Origin: Streptomyces sp. NBC_01446
GTDB taxonomy: Bacteria > Actinomycetota > Actinomycetes > Streptomycetales > Streptomycetaceae
Assembly (NCBI RefSeq): GCF_026340095.1
Contig: NZ_JAPEPO010000001.1
Coordinates: 1,488,001 to 1,552,000 of the forward strand
Length of the DNA stretch: 64,000 bases
Reading direction: 5' to 3'
How positions within the stretch are numbered: the first letter of the stretch is position 1; each line of letters starts with the position of its first letter. The notes beneath the pieces were generated by a model. The model did no database searches, had not been told where the DNA came from, and saw only the letters and a program-made list of their open reading frames with translations. The position numbers and the translations under genes were made by a program. This document shows positions 50,800 through 59,828 of the stretch, piece after piece.

Positions 50800-52038
50800 C
50801 TAGGGGCGGATCCCGTCGCAGGAGATGTGCAGATGCCGCGGCCCGCGCAGCACGGCGTTCTGCCGGTACGGGGGCGGGTCCTCCAGCAGACGTGGGTTTT
50901 CCAGCCTCCGGGCCAGTTCCGCCAGGGCGAACTGGGCCTCCAGCCGGGCGAGGGGTGCGCCGAAGCAGCTGTGGATGCCGCTGCCCAGGCCGAGATGCTG
51001 GTTGTCCGGGCGGTCCGGGTCGAAGCGGTCCGGGTCCTCGAAACGCTGGGGGTCACGGTTGCCGGACGCCAGAACCAGCCAGAGGGAGGCGCCCTTCGGG
51101 ATGGTGACGCCGCGGACCTCGATGTCGGCGAGGGTGGTGCGCTGTGGCACCAGTTGCACCGGCGGCTCGAAGCGCAGCAACTCCTCGACGACGGGCACGG
51201 CCAGCCGCGGATCCTCGCGCAGCCGCTGCAGGACGTCGGGATGGCGCAGCAGGGTCAGCATTCCGTTGGTGATGAGGTTGACGGTGGTCTCGTGCCCCGC
51301 GATCAGCAGCAGCGCCGCGGTGCTGAGCAGTTCCATCGTGGTCATCGAGCCGTCCTCGCCCTTGGCCGTCGCCAGCTGGGAGAGCATGTCGTCGCCGGGA
51401 TTCTTGCGGCGCTCCTCGATCAGGCCGGCCAGGTACATGCCCAACTGCATCCGGGCGTCGTTCGCGCCCTTGCCCCGCTCGGTGGGGTCCGCGTCCGGGT
51501 CGGGGTCCAGGCTCGCGGCGATCGTGTCCGCCCAGGTGTGGAAGCGCGACTCGTCCTCGCGCGGCACCCCGAGGAGCCGGCAGATCACGGTCACCGGGAA
51601 GGGGTAGGAGAACTGCTCCACCAGGTCGATCCGGCCCGGGTCACCGATGCCGTCGACGAGGCCGGAGACGATGTCGTGGAGCTCTCCGCGCATCCCGTCG
51701 ACACGGTGGGGGGAGTGCGGCGGGCCGAAGGGCCGGTTCGTCATACGTCGCAGCCGGTCGTGTTCCGGCGGGTCGAGGCGCAGGAACCCGGGCGGCAGGG
51801 CGCTCTCCTCCTCCTGGGCCGGCTCGGCCAGCGGGTCGCCGGCGGTCGAGGCCAGATTGCGGGCGTCGGAGCTGATCCGAGGATCGTGCAGGAGGCTGCG
51901 GATCTCGTAGTAGGTGCTGATGACGTACGGCCCGCCGTCGTCGTGGTGCACCGGCGTCTTCCGCAGCTGTTCGTAGATCGGGTACGGGTTGGCGCGGTTG
52001 GCGTAGTCCAGGATCTGGTGCAGCAAGGATTGCGTCAT
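50800..52038 (-). CDS. Cytochrome P450
   Basis: 412 residues, bacterial class I P450 (CYP105/CYP107-like in general look). I-helix AGHETT, K-helix EELLRFEPP (ExxR), and heme loop GSGIHSCFGAPLAR with the axial Cys near residue 357. Transcribed after its own FAD-dependent reductase and ferredoxin, so the whole electron chain is supplied by the cassette. Substrate unknown; oxidation of a xenobiotic, terpenoid or secondary metabolite is possible. Confidence 0.94.
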   Translation of the reverse strand: MTQSLLHQILDYANRANPYPIYEQLRKTPVHHDDGGPYVISTYYEIRSLLHDPRISSDARNLASTAGDPLAEPAQEEESALPPGFLRLDPPEHDRLRRMTNRPFGPPHSPHRVDGMRGELHDIVSGLVDGIGDPGRIDLVEQFSYPFPVTVICRLLGVPREDESRFHTWADTIAASLDPDPDADPTERGKGANDARMQLGMYLAGLIEERRKNPGDDMLSQLATAKGEDGSMTTMELLSTAALLLIAGHETTVNLITNGMLTLLRHPDVLQRLREDPRLAVPVVEELLRFEPPVQLVPQRTTLADIEVRGVTIPKGASLWLVLASGNRDPQRFEDPDRFDPDRPDNQHLGLGSGIHSCFGAPLARLEAQFALAELARRLENPRLLEDPPPYRQNAVLRGPRHLHISCDGIRP

Positions 52039-52062
52039 GGCGAGTCCTCGTGGCCGTACGGG

Positions 52063-53454
52063 TCAGTGGGCGGGGGTGAACGTCATTCGGCGGTCGGCCG
52101 GCGAGTATCCGCCGAGGGTCACGGTGGGACCGTGGGTGGGGACCGACGGGTCGGGGAAGTCGGCGTCGAGCGGCCGCTGTCCGTCCGAGCACCGGTCGAC
52201 CGTGGGGAACGGCGGCGGGAACGCCGCGGTGGTCTCGATCAGCTCCTGGTAGAACGGCAGCCACCGGGCCTGGTCGAAGGCGACCGCGCCGATGACGCGT
52301 CCCTGGTAGCCGTACACGCCGATGAACCGGTGATCCCTGAGCGCTCCCTGCGAGATGAGGACCTCCGTCCCCAGCGACGGCACCCCGACCGATTTGATGT
52401 TGACTCCGAACTGCGAGGACCAGAAGGCCGGCACCTCCATGTGGGGGATGCGGTCGGTGCTCTCGCTGATCATGTTGTGCGCCGCGATCCGGGCCTGGGA
52501 GGCGGCGTTGCCCCAGTGCTCCAGAGACAGGAACTGGTAGCCGAACAGGGGGTGCGGGCTGCGTGCGACGTCGCCCGCCGCATAGATGTCGTCGGTGACG
52601 ATTCCGCGGATGTCGAAGGCGCGGCAGCCGGCGTCGCAGGCGATGCCGCGTGGGCCTGCCCCCAGTCCGGATCCGGCGAGCCATTCGGTGTTGCGGATGG
52701 CGCCGAGCGAGACGATCACCACGTCGGTCTCCACGGTGGAGCCGTCGGACAGATGCGCGGCGCGCACCCGTCCCGAGGCATCGCCCTCCAGAGCGGTCAC
52801 CATGACCCCGCACCGCAGGTCCACACCGTGCTCGCGCTGCATCTCGGCGGCGACCGCGCCGACCACCCCGCCCAGAGCGCCGACCAGAGGCGCCGCGCCG
52901 CGCTCGGCGACGGTGACGGCAAGGCCGCGTTCGCGGCAGGCGGAGGCGATCTCCGAACCGGTGAACCCGGCCCCGATCACGAGGACCCGCTTGGGTCCCT
53001 CCTCGAGCCGCCGCGCCAGCGCGGCGCTGTCGTCGCGCGTCCGCAGGACGAAGACGCCGTCGAGTTCCGCCTCGGCCTCGCGCGGCCACGCTCGCGCCCG
53101 CACGCCGGTGGCGATCAGCAGCCGGTCGTACGGCACCTCGTCGTCGTCGGCCAGCCGCACCCGCCCCGCGGCCATGTCCAGACCGGTGGCCGGGACACCC
53201 AGCCTCCAGGTCGCGTCGACCGATCGGAGCCTGGGCAGCGCGGTGCGGTCTGCGGCTGCCCTGCCCAGCAGCACCTGCTTGGAGAGCGGAGGCCGGTCGT
53301 ACGGCTCGTGGGGCTCGTCGCCGATCAGGGTGAGGGAGCCCGCGAAGCCCTCGGCCCGCAGGGTTTCGGCAGCGCGCAGCCCGGCCAGCGAGGCGCCCAC
53401 GACGACGATGCGGCCCTCGCGTTTGAGCCGTTCCAGGGATCCGTCACCGAGCAT
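52063..53454 (-). CDS. FAD-dependent ferredoxin reductase (Rhodococcus ThcD/putidaredoxin reductase type)
   Basis: 463 residues from the ATG at 53454, overlapping the ferredoxin stop by 11 bases. Two Rossmann motifs: IVVVGASLAGLRAAETLRAEGF (FAD) and RVLVIGAGFTGSEIASACRERG (NAD), with DDIYAAGDVAR near the C-terminal FAD site. It passes electrons from NAD(P)H to the adjacent ferredoxin. The C-terminal 60 residues (after FYQELIETTA) are Pro-rich and longer than usual. Confidence 0.92.
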   Translation of the reverse strand: MLGDGSLERLKREGRIVVVGASLAGLRAAETLRAEGFAGSLTLIGDEPHEPYDRPPLSKQVLLGRAAADRTALPRLRSVDATWRLGVPATGLDMAAGRVRLADDDEVPYDRLLIATGVRARAWPREAEAELDGVFVLRTRDDSAALARRLEEGPKRVLVIGAGFTGSEIASACRERGLAVTVAERGAAPLVGALGGVVGAVAAEMQREHGVDLRCGVMVTALEGDASGRVRAAHLSDGSTVETDVVIVSLGAIRNTEWLAGSGLGAGPRGIACDAGCRAFDIRGIVTDDIYAAGDVARSPHPLFGYQFLSLEHWGNAASQARIAAHNMISESTDRIPHMEVPAFWSSQFGVNIKSVGVPSLGTEVLISQGALRDHRFIGVYGYQGRVIGAVAFDQARWLPFYQELIETTAAFPPPFPTVDRCSDGQRPLDADFPDPSVPTHGPTVTLGGYSPADRRMTFTPAH

Positions 53455-53671
53455 CGGACACCGCCCCGGCCGGTACGTCGACCGCATCGACGAGGATGGC
53501 CTGGACCGGGCAGGCTGCGGCGGCCTGGGCCAGCTTCGCGCGGTGCGCCTCGTCGGCCTCCGGGGCGTACAGCAGCGCCTCCTCGCCGTGCATGGTGAAG
53601 ATCTCGGGGGCGAGGAACGCGCACTGCGCATACCCCTGACAGCGGTTCAGGTCGACGGCAATCCTTACCAC
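53444..53671 (-). CDS. 3Fe-4S type ferredoxin for the P450
   Basis: 75 residues, GTG at 53671 behind GGAGAGG. One-cluster ferredoxin with Cys11, Cys17 (RCQGYAQC) and Cys54 (ACPVQAI), the three-cysteine pattern of Streptomyces P450-reducing ferredoxins. Located immediately upstream of the reductase with an 11-base overlap. Confidence 0.92.
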   Translation of the reverse strand: MVRIAVDLNRCQGYAQCAFLAPEIFTMHGEEALLYAPEADEAHRAKLAQAAAACPVQAILVDAVDVPAGAVSDAR

Positions 53672-53778
53672 GGGATCGGTCCTCTCCAAGGGCCCGGTCA
53701 GCCCCTGTGACCACCCTCGGGGGCCGGACGGGATGCGGCGACGAGAAGGAAGCCGTTCGAGTGAGCGGTGCGGTCGGC

Positions 53779-54414
53779 TCAGGCCGACGGGGCCGGCCGT
53801 GGCCGGGCGGGACGCCGGTCCCTCAGGATGTTCAGGCTGAGAAGCAGCGCCCAGGCCGGGAAGACCAGCTCGGACCAGGGCACGTTCGCTCCGATCACGA
53901 GCAGCGCAAGGCCCGCCAGGTAGCCGAGGACGACGAGCGGGCGCGGGAGGGTACCGCGTCGGCGGCCGATGGTCGAGGTCGTGATGATGAACACCGCTGC
54001 CATCCGCATGGCGTACGTGGTCAGCAGGGCGTAGGCGAAGTGCAGTCCGAAAGGAGAGTGCTGCCGACCCTCCTGGAGCACGGTTCCGGCCGCCGCGGCG
54101 GCGCCGAACAGGGTGGCGACGAAGACCAGGCCGCTGCCCAGGAACACGGTGGAGAAGAACTGGTCCTCGCGTTCGCCGGCCTGCTCGCGCAGGGCGCCCA
54201 TGAACCACAGGAAGGCGATCCCGGCGAACGGGAGCAGCTCCAGCGCCGTGTGCACGGCTCTGCGCTGTCCGGCATCGACAGTTGCGCTCCCGCCGGCGCC
54301 GGCGGGCAGAGCGATGCGCACCAGGACGATCGCCGCGGCCATCAGGATCGCGAACACCACCCCGGCCACCCCGGCGGCCCAGGGTGTCGCGAGTCGCTCG
54401 TGTTTTCGCTCCAT
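53779..54414 (-). CDS. Multi-pass membrane protein of unknown function
   Basis: 211 residues from the ATG at 54414. About six hydrophobic segments are visible: WAAGVAGVVFAILMAAAIVLVRI, LLPFAGIAFLWFMGAL, TVFLGSGLVFVATLFGAAA, LLTTYAMRMAAVFIITTS, PLVVLGYLAGLALLVIGA and FPAWALLLSLNIL. No named family is recognised with certainty. First gene of the minus-strand cassette that continues with ferredoxin, reductase and P450; a 107-base gap separates it from the ferredoxin. Confidence 0.75.
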   Translation of the reverse strand: MERKHERLATPWAAGVAGVVFAILMAAAIVLVRIALPAGAGGSATVDAGQRRAVHTALELLPFAGIAFLWFMGALREQAGEREDQFFSTVFLGSGLVFVATLFGAAAAAGTVLQEGRQHSPFGLHFAYALLTTYAMRMAAVFIITTSTIGRRRGTLPRPLVVLGYLAGLALLVIGANVPWSELVFPAWALLLSLNILRDRRPARPRPAPSA

Positions 54415-54540
54415 GGTCTCTCGCTTTCTGCCTGGTCCTCCTCGTACAGACACCAGCGATCCGGACCTCGCGCCACCGGGGTCACTCGGGAGGAAGAGGG
54501 CGATGCGCCATACAGGCCATGGGTACCGGGGCGCGATGGC

Positions 54541-54712
54541 GCACTCGCGGGCCTCGCGGCGGACAGCGGGGCGCGGCTCGTCATCGTGAACGCCGAGCCG
54601 ACGCGGTACGACGACCAGGCGCTCGGCGGCGAGGGACGTGGCCGCCGAGGTCGTGCGCGAACCGATCGCGACGACGCTCCCCCGGCTGCTCGGCGAGCTG
54701 ACCCCGTATGGG
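54541..54712 (+). pseudogene. Frameshifted C-terminal fragment of a second sirtuin gene
   Basis: The frame reads GLAADSGARLVIVNAEPTRYDDQAL, homologous to GVAADHGARLVIVNAEATPYDEL of the intact sirtuin. After an apparent one-base C insertion near 54629, the next frame continues AAEVVREPIATTLPRLLGEL, matching the rest of the family C-terminus. No catalytic, NAD-loop or zinc-ligand regions precede it. The fragment abuts the ogt gene, convergent, exactly where an intact sirtuin tail would. It differs from the intact copy by more than recent duplication would give. Confidence 0.75.
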
Positions 54713-55201
54713 CTAGAACAGCGCCGCGCCCTGTTCGAAGTCGAGGAGGCGCTGCTTGCGCTCCAGGCCGCCGCCGTAGCCGGTCAGGCCGCCGCTCGCG
54801 CCGATGACGCGGTGGCAGGGGACGATGACGCCGACGGGGTTCTTGCCGTTGGCGAGGCCCACCGCGCGGGACGCGTTCGCGTTGCCGAGGGCCTCGGCGA
54901 GTTCCCCGTAGGTGCGGGTCTCCCCGTACGGGATGCGCTGGAGCTGTTCCCAGACGCTGCGCTGGAAGGGCGTCCCTTCGAGGCGCAGCGGCAGGTCGTA
55001 CTCTTTCAACTCGCCCTGGAAATAGGCTTCCAGCTGATCGACGACCGCCCCGAAGGGCCGGCCGTCGCGCTCCCCGAAGGTTTCCTCGGCGGGGCGGTGG
55101 CGCTGGTCGGTCATGTAGAGGCCGCTGAGCGTGCCGTCGGTGGCGACGAGCGTGAGCGGCCCGTAGGGGCTGTCGATGACGTGGTGCTGTTTACCGGGCA
55201 T
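54713..55201 (-). CDS. ogt: Methylated-DNA-[protein]-cysteine S-methyltransferase
   Basis: 162 residues, ATG at 55201. The acceptor Cys129 is in IVPCHRVIGASGGLTGYGGGLERK and the DNA-binding arginine in NASRAVGLANGKNP. Suicide removal of O6-alkyl groups from guanine in DNA. It follows adaA-alkA by 13 bases, making a two-gene alkylation-repair operon. Confidence 0.95.
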   Translation of the reverse strand: MPGKQHHVIDSPYGPLTLVATDGTLSGLYMTDQRHRPAEETFGERDGRPFGAVVDQLEAYFQGELKEYDLPLRLEGTPFQRSVWEQLQRIPYGETRTYGELAEALGNANASRAVGLANGKNPVGVIVPCHRVIGASGGLTGYGGGLERKQRLLDFEQGAALF

Positions 55202-55214
55202 GGTGCCGAGTCCC

Positions 55215-56681
55215 TTACGCGGGGAGGAAGTTGATCGGGTGGTCGTCGGTGGCCCACAGGTACTGGACGGCGTACGCACGCCATGGGCGCCAGGAAGCGG
55301 CCCGCGCGGTGAGCGCGGCCGGGGTGTGGGGCAGCCCCAACTCCTGTGCGGCGCGCCGCATTCCGAGGTCGGTCGGCAGGAAGGCGTCCGGGTCGCCGAG
55401 GGCGCGCATCGCGATGACCTCAACTGTCCACGGCCCGAAGCCGGGCAGCGCCATGAGCCGGTCGCGGGCCTCGTCCCAGTCGCTCTCGGGGCCGAGGACG
55501 AGGGTGCCGTCCACGAGTTCGCGCACCAGCGTGGTCAAGGTGGTGCGGCGGCTGCGCGGCAGGGCGAGCGCCTCGGGGTCGAGGGCCGCCAGGGCCGCCG
55601 GTGAGGGGAAGAGGTGGGTGAGGCCGCCCTCGGGGTCGTCGACGGGCTCGCCGTGCGCGGTGACGAGGCGGGCGGCGTGGGTGCGGGCGGCGGCCGTGGA
55701 CACCTGCTGGCCGAGCACGGCGCGGACCGCGAACTCGGGCTCGTCGACGGTGCGCGGCACCCGGCGGCCCGGCGCCTTGTCGACGAGCGGCGCGAGCAGC
55801 GGGTCGGCGCGCAGCTGCTCGTCGACGGCGACGGGGTCGGCGTCGAGGTCGAGCATGCGGCGGCAGCGGCTGATCGCGACGGTCAGATCGCGCTGGTCGG
55901 TGAGGACGAGGCGGCAGCCGATGTGGTCGGGGGCGGGTGTGAGGGTCACGATGCCGTGCCCGTAGGGGAGGCGCAGCGTGCGCCGGTACGCGCCGTCGCG
56001 CCACTCCTCGACGCCCGGTACGGCGGTCGCGGCGAGGTGACCGAAGAGGTTGTCGGGGTTGAGCGGGGCGCGGAACGGCAGGCGCAGCGTTATCGCGCCG
56101 GGCGCCACGGCACCGTTCCTGGGCGCGCGGGTGCGCAGCTCGCTCGGGGAGAGCGCGAAGACCTCGCGGACCGTGTCGTTGAAGGTGCGGATCGAGGAGA
56201 AGCCGGCGGCGAACGCGATGTCGGCCATCGGCAGCCCGGTCGTCTCGACGAGGATGCGCGCGGTCTGCGCGCGCTGGGCGCGGGCCAGAGCGAGGGGCCC
56301 CGCGCCCAGCTCGGCGAGGAGCTGGCGCTCGACCTGGCGGGTGCTGTAGCCGAGGCGTCCGGCGAGGCCGGGCACGCCCTCGCGGTCGACGACGCCGTCG
56401 CCGATGAGGCGCATGGCGCGGGCCACCAGGTCGGCGCGCTGGTTCCACTCCGGGGAGCCGGGGCTCGTGTCGGGGCGGCAGCGCTTGCAGGCCCGGAATC
56501 CAGCCTGCTGACAGGCCGCGGCGCTGGGCAGGAAGGTCATGTTCTCGGGCTTCGGAGGCACTACCGGGCAGCTGGGCCTGCAGTAGATCCGGGTCGTCAG
56601 GACGGCGGTGAAGAACCAGCCGTCGAAGCGGGCGTCCTTGGACTGGACGGCCCGGACGCATCGGTCGGTGTCGGTGTGCAT
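55215..56681 (-). CDS. AdaA/AlkA fusion: methylphosphotriester sensor plus 3-methyladenine glycosylase
   Basis: 488 residues from ATG at 56681. The N-terminal Ada zinc domain uses Cys34, Cys38, Cys65 and Cys68 (IYCRPSCP, CKRCRP), followed by an AraC-type helix-turn-helix (TRQVERQLLAELG; PMADIAFAAGFSSIRTFN), then an AlkA-like HhH-GPD glycosylase (VLGQQVSTAAARTHAARLV, LPGFGPWTVEVIAMRALGDPDAFLPTDLG, with the Asp in the hairpin region). It senses methylphosphotriesters to activate repair genes and excises alkylated bases. Confidence 0.93.
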   Translation of the reverse strand: MHTDTDRCVRAVQSKDARFDGWFFTAVLTTRIYCRPSCPVVPPKPENMTFLPSAAACQQAGFRACKRCRPDTSPGSPEWNQRADLVARAMRLIGDGVVDREGVPGLAGRLGYSTRQVERQLLAELGAGPLALARAQRAQTARILVETTGLPMADIAFAAGFSSIRTFNDTVREVFALSPSELRTRAPRNGAVAPGAITLRLPFRAPLNPDNLFGHLAATAVPGVEEWRDGAYRRTLRLPYGHGIVTLTPAPDHIGCRLVLTDQRDLTVAISRCRRMLDLDADPVAVDEQLRADPLLAPLVDKAPGRRVPRTVDEPEFAVRAVLGQQVSTAAARTHAARLVTAHGEPVDDPEGGLTHLFPSPAALAALDPEALALPRSRRTTLTTLVRELVDGTLVLGPESDWDEARDRLMALPGFGPWTVEVIAMRALGDPDAFLPTDLGMRRAAQELGLPHTPAALTARAASWRPWRAYAVQYLWATDDHPINFLPA

Positions 56682-56769
56682 GAGGCAAGCATGGCCGAAG
56701 GCCGCCGCCCCCGGCTGGCGAGAATCCGACATCAATGTGTGCGCCGGTCCAGCCTTCGACGGAGAGCTG

Positions 56770-57285
56770 TCAGTCGGCGAGGGCCTCGGCGAAGGCCGCG
56801 TACGCCCTGTCGTCGAAGAGGACGAACCGCACTTCTTCGACCGGCGGCCCGGCGACCTCCCGCACGGTGCGGACCGCGATGCGCGCCCCGTCGTCCAGCG
56901 GCCAGCCGTAGATCCCGGTCGAGATCGCGGGGAAGGCCACGGTCCGCGCGCCGAGCCCGGCCGCCACGCGCAGCGACTCGCGGTAGCAGGAGGCGAGCAG
57001 CTCGGACCGGTCCAGGGACGCGGACCAGACCGGGCCGACGGTGTGGATCACATGCCCGGCGTCCAGGTTCCCGGCCGTCGTGGCGACCGCCTGTCCGGTG
57101 GCCAGGCCCTTTCCATAGTGCGAGGCGCGGAGTCTGCGGCACTCGGCGAGGATCTCGGGGCCGCCGCGCCGGTGGATCGCGCCGTCGACACCGCCGCCGC
57201 CGAGCAGCGAGGAGTTGGCCGCGTTCACGATCGCGTCGGCGGTCTCGGCGGTGATGTCGCCCTTGACCAGGGTGATTCGTGTCAT
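56770..57285 (-). CDS. Macrodomain O-acetyl-ADP-ribose deacetylase
   Basis: 171 residues, ATG at 57285. YmdB-like macrodomain: [48 protein letters not shown], and [25 protein letters not shown]. Hydrolyses O-acetyl-ADP-ribose, the product of sirtuins, or removes ADP-ribose from proteins. It overlaps the upstream oxidoreductase stop by 4 bases. Confidence 0.94.
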   Translation of the reverse strand: MTRITLVKGDITAETADAIVNAANSSLLGGGGVDGAIHRRGGPEILAECRRLRASHYGKGLATGQAVATTAGNLDAGHVIHTVGPVWSASLDRSELLASCYRESLRVAAGLGARTVAFPAISTGIYGWPLDDGARIAVRTVREVAGPPVEEVRFVLFDDRAYAAFAEALAD

Positions 57286-58700
57286 GACGCGCGGATCCTC
57301 CTCCACACGGCCTTGGCCGCGTTGTGCCCAGACATGCCGTGGACGCCCGGCCCCGGCGGGCTCGCGGACGAGCAGATGAAGACGGCGGGGTGCGGCGTCG
57401 TGTACGGCGACAGGGACAGCTTCGGCCGCAGCAGCAGCTGGAGCCCGCTCACCGCGCCGCAGGCGATGTCACCGCCCACATAGTTCGCGTTCCGCGCGGC
57501 CAGCTCGGGCGGCCCCGCGGTGGCCCGCGCCAGGATCCGGTCGCGGAACCCGGGCGCGAAGCGCTCCAGCTGCCGCTCGACGGCGTCGGTGAGGTCGCCG
57601 TCCCAGCCGCTCGGGACATGCCCGTACGCCCAGAAGACGTGCTTGCCCGCCGGGGCTCTGGAGGGGTCCATGACACTGGGCTGGACGGTGATGAGGAAGG
57701 GCTTGTCCGGGGCGCGGCCCTCGCGGGACGCGGCGCGCAGGGCCGCCGCGATGTCACGGCTGCCGGGCCCGACCTGGACGGTGCCCGCGCTCCGGGCCTC
57801 CTTCGCCGTCCATGGCACGGGTCCGTCGAGCGCGTAGTCGAGCTTGAAGACGCTCGCGCCGTACCGGAAGCGCTCGTAGTAGCCGCCGAGCCCGGCGACG
57901 CGGGCGAGCGCCGTGGGCGAGGTGTCGAAGATGTAGGCGCGGGCGGGCGGCAGGTCGTCGAGACGCTTGACCTCGTAGTTCGTGTGGACGGCTCCGCCGA
58001 GGTCCTTGAGGTACGCGGTGAGCGCGTCGGAGATCGACTGTGAGCCGCCGCGGGCGACGGGCCAGCCGCGTGCGTGGCCGGCGAGCGCGAAGACGAGGCC
58101 GACCGCTCCCGTGCCGAGGCCGCCGAGCGGGGCGATGGCGTGGGCGACGAGGCCGGAGAACAGGGCGCGCGCCCGGTCGTCGCGGAAGCGGCGCATCAGC
58201 CAGGTGGACGGTGGAAGCCCCGCCAGCCCGAAGCGGGCCAGGGTGAGCGGGTCGCGCGGCAGGGTGGTCAGCGGCAGCGCCATGAAGTCCCGCACGAGGG
58301 CGTCCCACTTGGGCAGGAGAGGTGCGACGAGACGGCGGTAGGCGCCCGCGTCGTGCGGCCCGAACGAGGCGGCCGTCTCGGCGACGGAGCGTGACAGTAC
58401 GGCCGCGCTGCCGTCGGGGAAGGGGTGTGCCATGGGGAGCTCGGCGTGCAGCCACTCCAGGCCGTACCGGTCCAGCGGCATGTCCCTGAACGCGGGCGAG
58501 TTGATCCCCAGAGGGTGAGCGGCCGAGCACGGGTCGTGGCGGAATCCGGGGAGGGTGAGCTCCTCGGTGCGCGCGCCTCCGCCGACGGTGTCCATGGCCT
58601 CGAAGACGGCCACGGAGAGGCCTCGGCGGGCCAGCTCCACGGCAGCGGTCAGTCCGTTCGGTCCCGCACCCACGACGACTGCATCGAGCATCGACGGCAC
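57282..58700 (-). CDS. NAD(P)/FAD-dependent oxidoreductase (phytoene desaturase-like)
   Basis: 472 residues (GTG 58700; an ATG at 58691 is alternative). FAD motif [30 protein letters not shown], followed by the desaturase-type [16 protein letters not shown], and the C-terminal [14 protein letters not shown] and [22 protein letters not shown], the carotenoid-desaturase/amine-oxidase closing signature. The substrate is unknown; no isoprenoid genes lie nearby. ATGA-coupled to the macrodomain gene. Confidence 0.88.
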   Translation of the reverse strand: MPSMLDAVVVGAGPNGLTAAVELARRGLSVAVFEAMDTVGGGARTEELTLPGFRHDPCSAAHPLGINSPAFRDMPLDRYGLEWLHAELPMAHPFPDGSAAVLSRSVAETAASFGPHDAGAYRRLVAPLLPKWDALVRDFMALPLTTLPRDPLTLARFGLAGLPPSTWLMRRFRDDRARALFSGLVAHAIAPLGGLGTGAVGLVFALAGHARGWPVARGGSQSISDALTAYLKDLGGAVHTNYEVKRLDDLPPARAYIFDTSPTALARVAGLGGYYERFRYGASVFKLDYALDGPVPWTAKEARSAGTVQVGPGSRDIAAALRAASREGRAPDKPFLITVQPSVMDPSRAPAGKHVFWAYGHVPSGWDGDLTDAVERQLERFAPGFRDRILARATAGPPELAARNANYVGGDIACGAVSGLQLLLRPKLSLSPYTTPHPAVFICSSASPPGPGVHGMSGHNAAKAVWRRIRAS

Positions 58701-58860
58701 CTTCGGACTCCTTTGTCAGCCGAGGCCACTGGCCGACAGGATATGCCGGAGGGCTGACAGAGCCGGGGCTCGGGGCGATCCCGGACGGGCTGCGCGGGGG
58801 TGCGCCGAGGGTCGGCGCAGGTCATGGGCGCGGGCGCCCGCCAGGCGCCCGGCCGCCGGG

Positions 58861-59712
58861 TCACTCGCCGCCGAGCAGGTCCACCACGCGCCGGGCGGTG
58901 GCCTTGTCCCGGGCAGCCGTGAACGGCAGTGCGTTCCCCCCGGTGATCCGGAAGGGCTCGCCCGCCTTCGTCAGGTGTGTGCCGCCCGCCTCCTCGACGA
59001 GCAGCAGCCCCGCCGCGTGGTCCCAAGCCGCTTCCCATGAGAAGGCGGTGGCGTCCAACTCGCCGCGGGCGACGGCCAGATACTCGAGGCCGGCCGAGCC
59101 GCACGGGCGCGGGCGCACCCCGTCGGTCCACAGGCCCAGGAGGTCGCGCTTCTGCGCGTCCGTCGTGTAGTCGGGGTGCGACGTCGCCACGTCGATGGAC
59201 TCGTCCGCACCGGGCGAACCGGCGTGCAGCGCCTCGCCGTTGAGCCAGGCCCCCTTGCCACGGACCGCCACGGCGAACTCGCCGAGCGCGGGTGCGAACG
59301 TCCAGGAGGCGAAGACCGTGCCGTGCTGGGCGAGCGCGACGAGCATGCAGAATCCGGGGTCTCCGTGGACGAACTGGCGGGTGCCGTCGACCGGGTCGAC
59401 GATCCACACCGGGGCGTCCTCGCCTATCGCGTCGTAGATCGCGTAGTCGGCGTGCACCGCCTCCTCGCCGACCACGACGGAGCCGGGCAGCAGGGCGCCC
59501 AGTTCACGCGTCAGATATTCCTCGGCCAGCCGGTCGGCCGTGGTCACGAGGTCGTGCGGGCCGCTCTTCTGGGCTACGTCACCCTCGGCGAGCTGCCGGA
59601 AGCGGGGCATCACCTCTGCGGCGGCCGCGGCGCGCACGGCGCGCTCCACCTCGGTGACCCCGTGTGCGAGAAAGTCGTCGATGCTTTCCGTCGTTGCCTG
59701 TGCTTCGATCAT
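58861..59712 (-). CDS. Inositol monophosphatase-family enzyme
   Basis: 283 residues from ATG at 59712. Li+-sensitive phosphatase superfamily: DLVTTADRLAEEYLTRELG, GEEAV, WIVDPVDGTRQFVHG (metal site DPVDGT) and WEAAWDHAAGLLLVEEAGG at the C-terminus. Likely dephosphorylates inositol or histidinol phosphate or 3'-phosphoadenosine compounds. A long hairpin and paired direct repeats lie upstream (59754-59830). Confidence 0.9.
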   Translation of the reverse strand: MIEAQATTESIDDFLAHGVTEVERAVRAAAAAEVMPRFRQLAEGDVAQKSGPHDLVTTADRLAEEYLTRELGALLPGSVVVGEEAVHADYAIYDAIGEDAPVWIVDPVDGTRQFVHGDPGFCMLVALAQHGTVFASWTFAPALGEFAVAVRGKGAWLNGEALHAGSPGADESIDVATSHPDYTTDAQKRDLLGLWTDGVRPRPCGSAGLEYLAVARGELDATAFSWEAAWDHAAGLLLVEEAGGTHLTKAGEPFRITGGNALPFTAARDKATARRVVDLLGGE

Positions 59713-59753
59713 GCGTCCATGAGAGCACGCTCCACTGACAATTCGTACCTGCC

Positions 59754-59819
59754 CGGTGTACGAGGGGTGGAATCCCCGTGAAAACCGCGGAACCCCACCC
59801 CTGATCCGTCCGTACACCG
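59754..59819. terminator. Nested inverted repeats between ggt and the phosphatase gene
   Basis: Inner arms AGGGGTGG (59763) and CCACCCCT (59795) lie inside outer arms CGGTGTACG (59754) and CGTACACCG (59811) with an 8-base bulge. The ten bases CTGATCCGTC occur at 59801-59810 and again at 59821-59830. Likely terminator of the transporter-ggt operon, perhaps with a regulatory role for the phosphatase gene. Confidence 0.6.
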
Positions 59820-59828
59820 CCTGATCCG

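Noticed and set aside
50827..53598. Plus-strand frame of 923 codons opposite P450 and reductase
   Set aside because: Very long but of shadow composition; P450 heme loop and reductase FAD/NAD motifs fix the minus strand.
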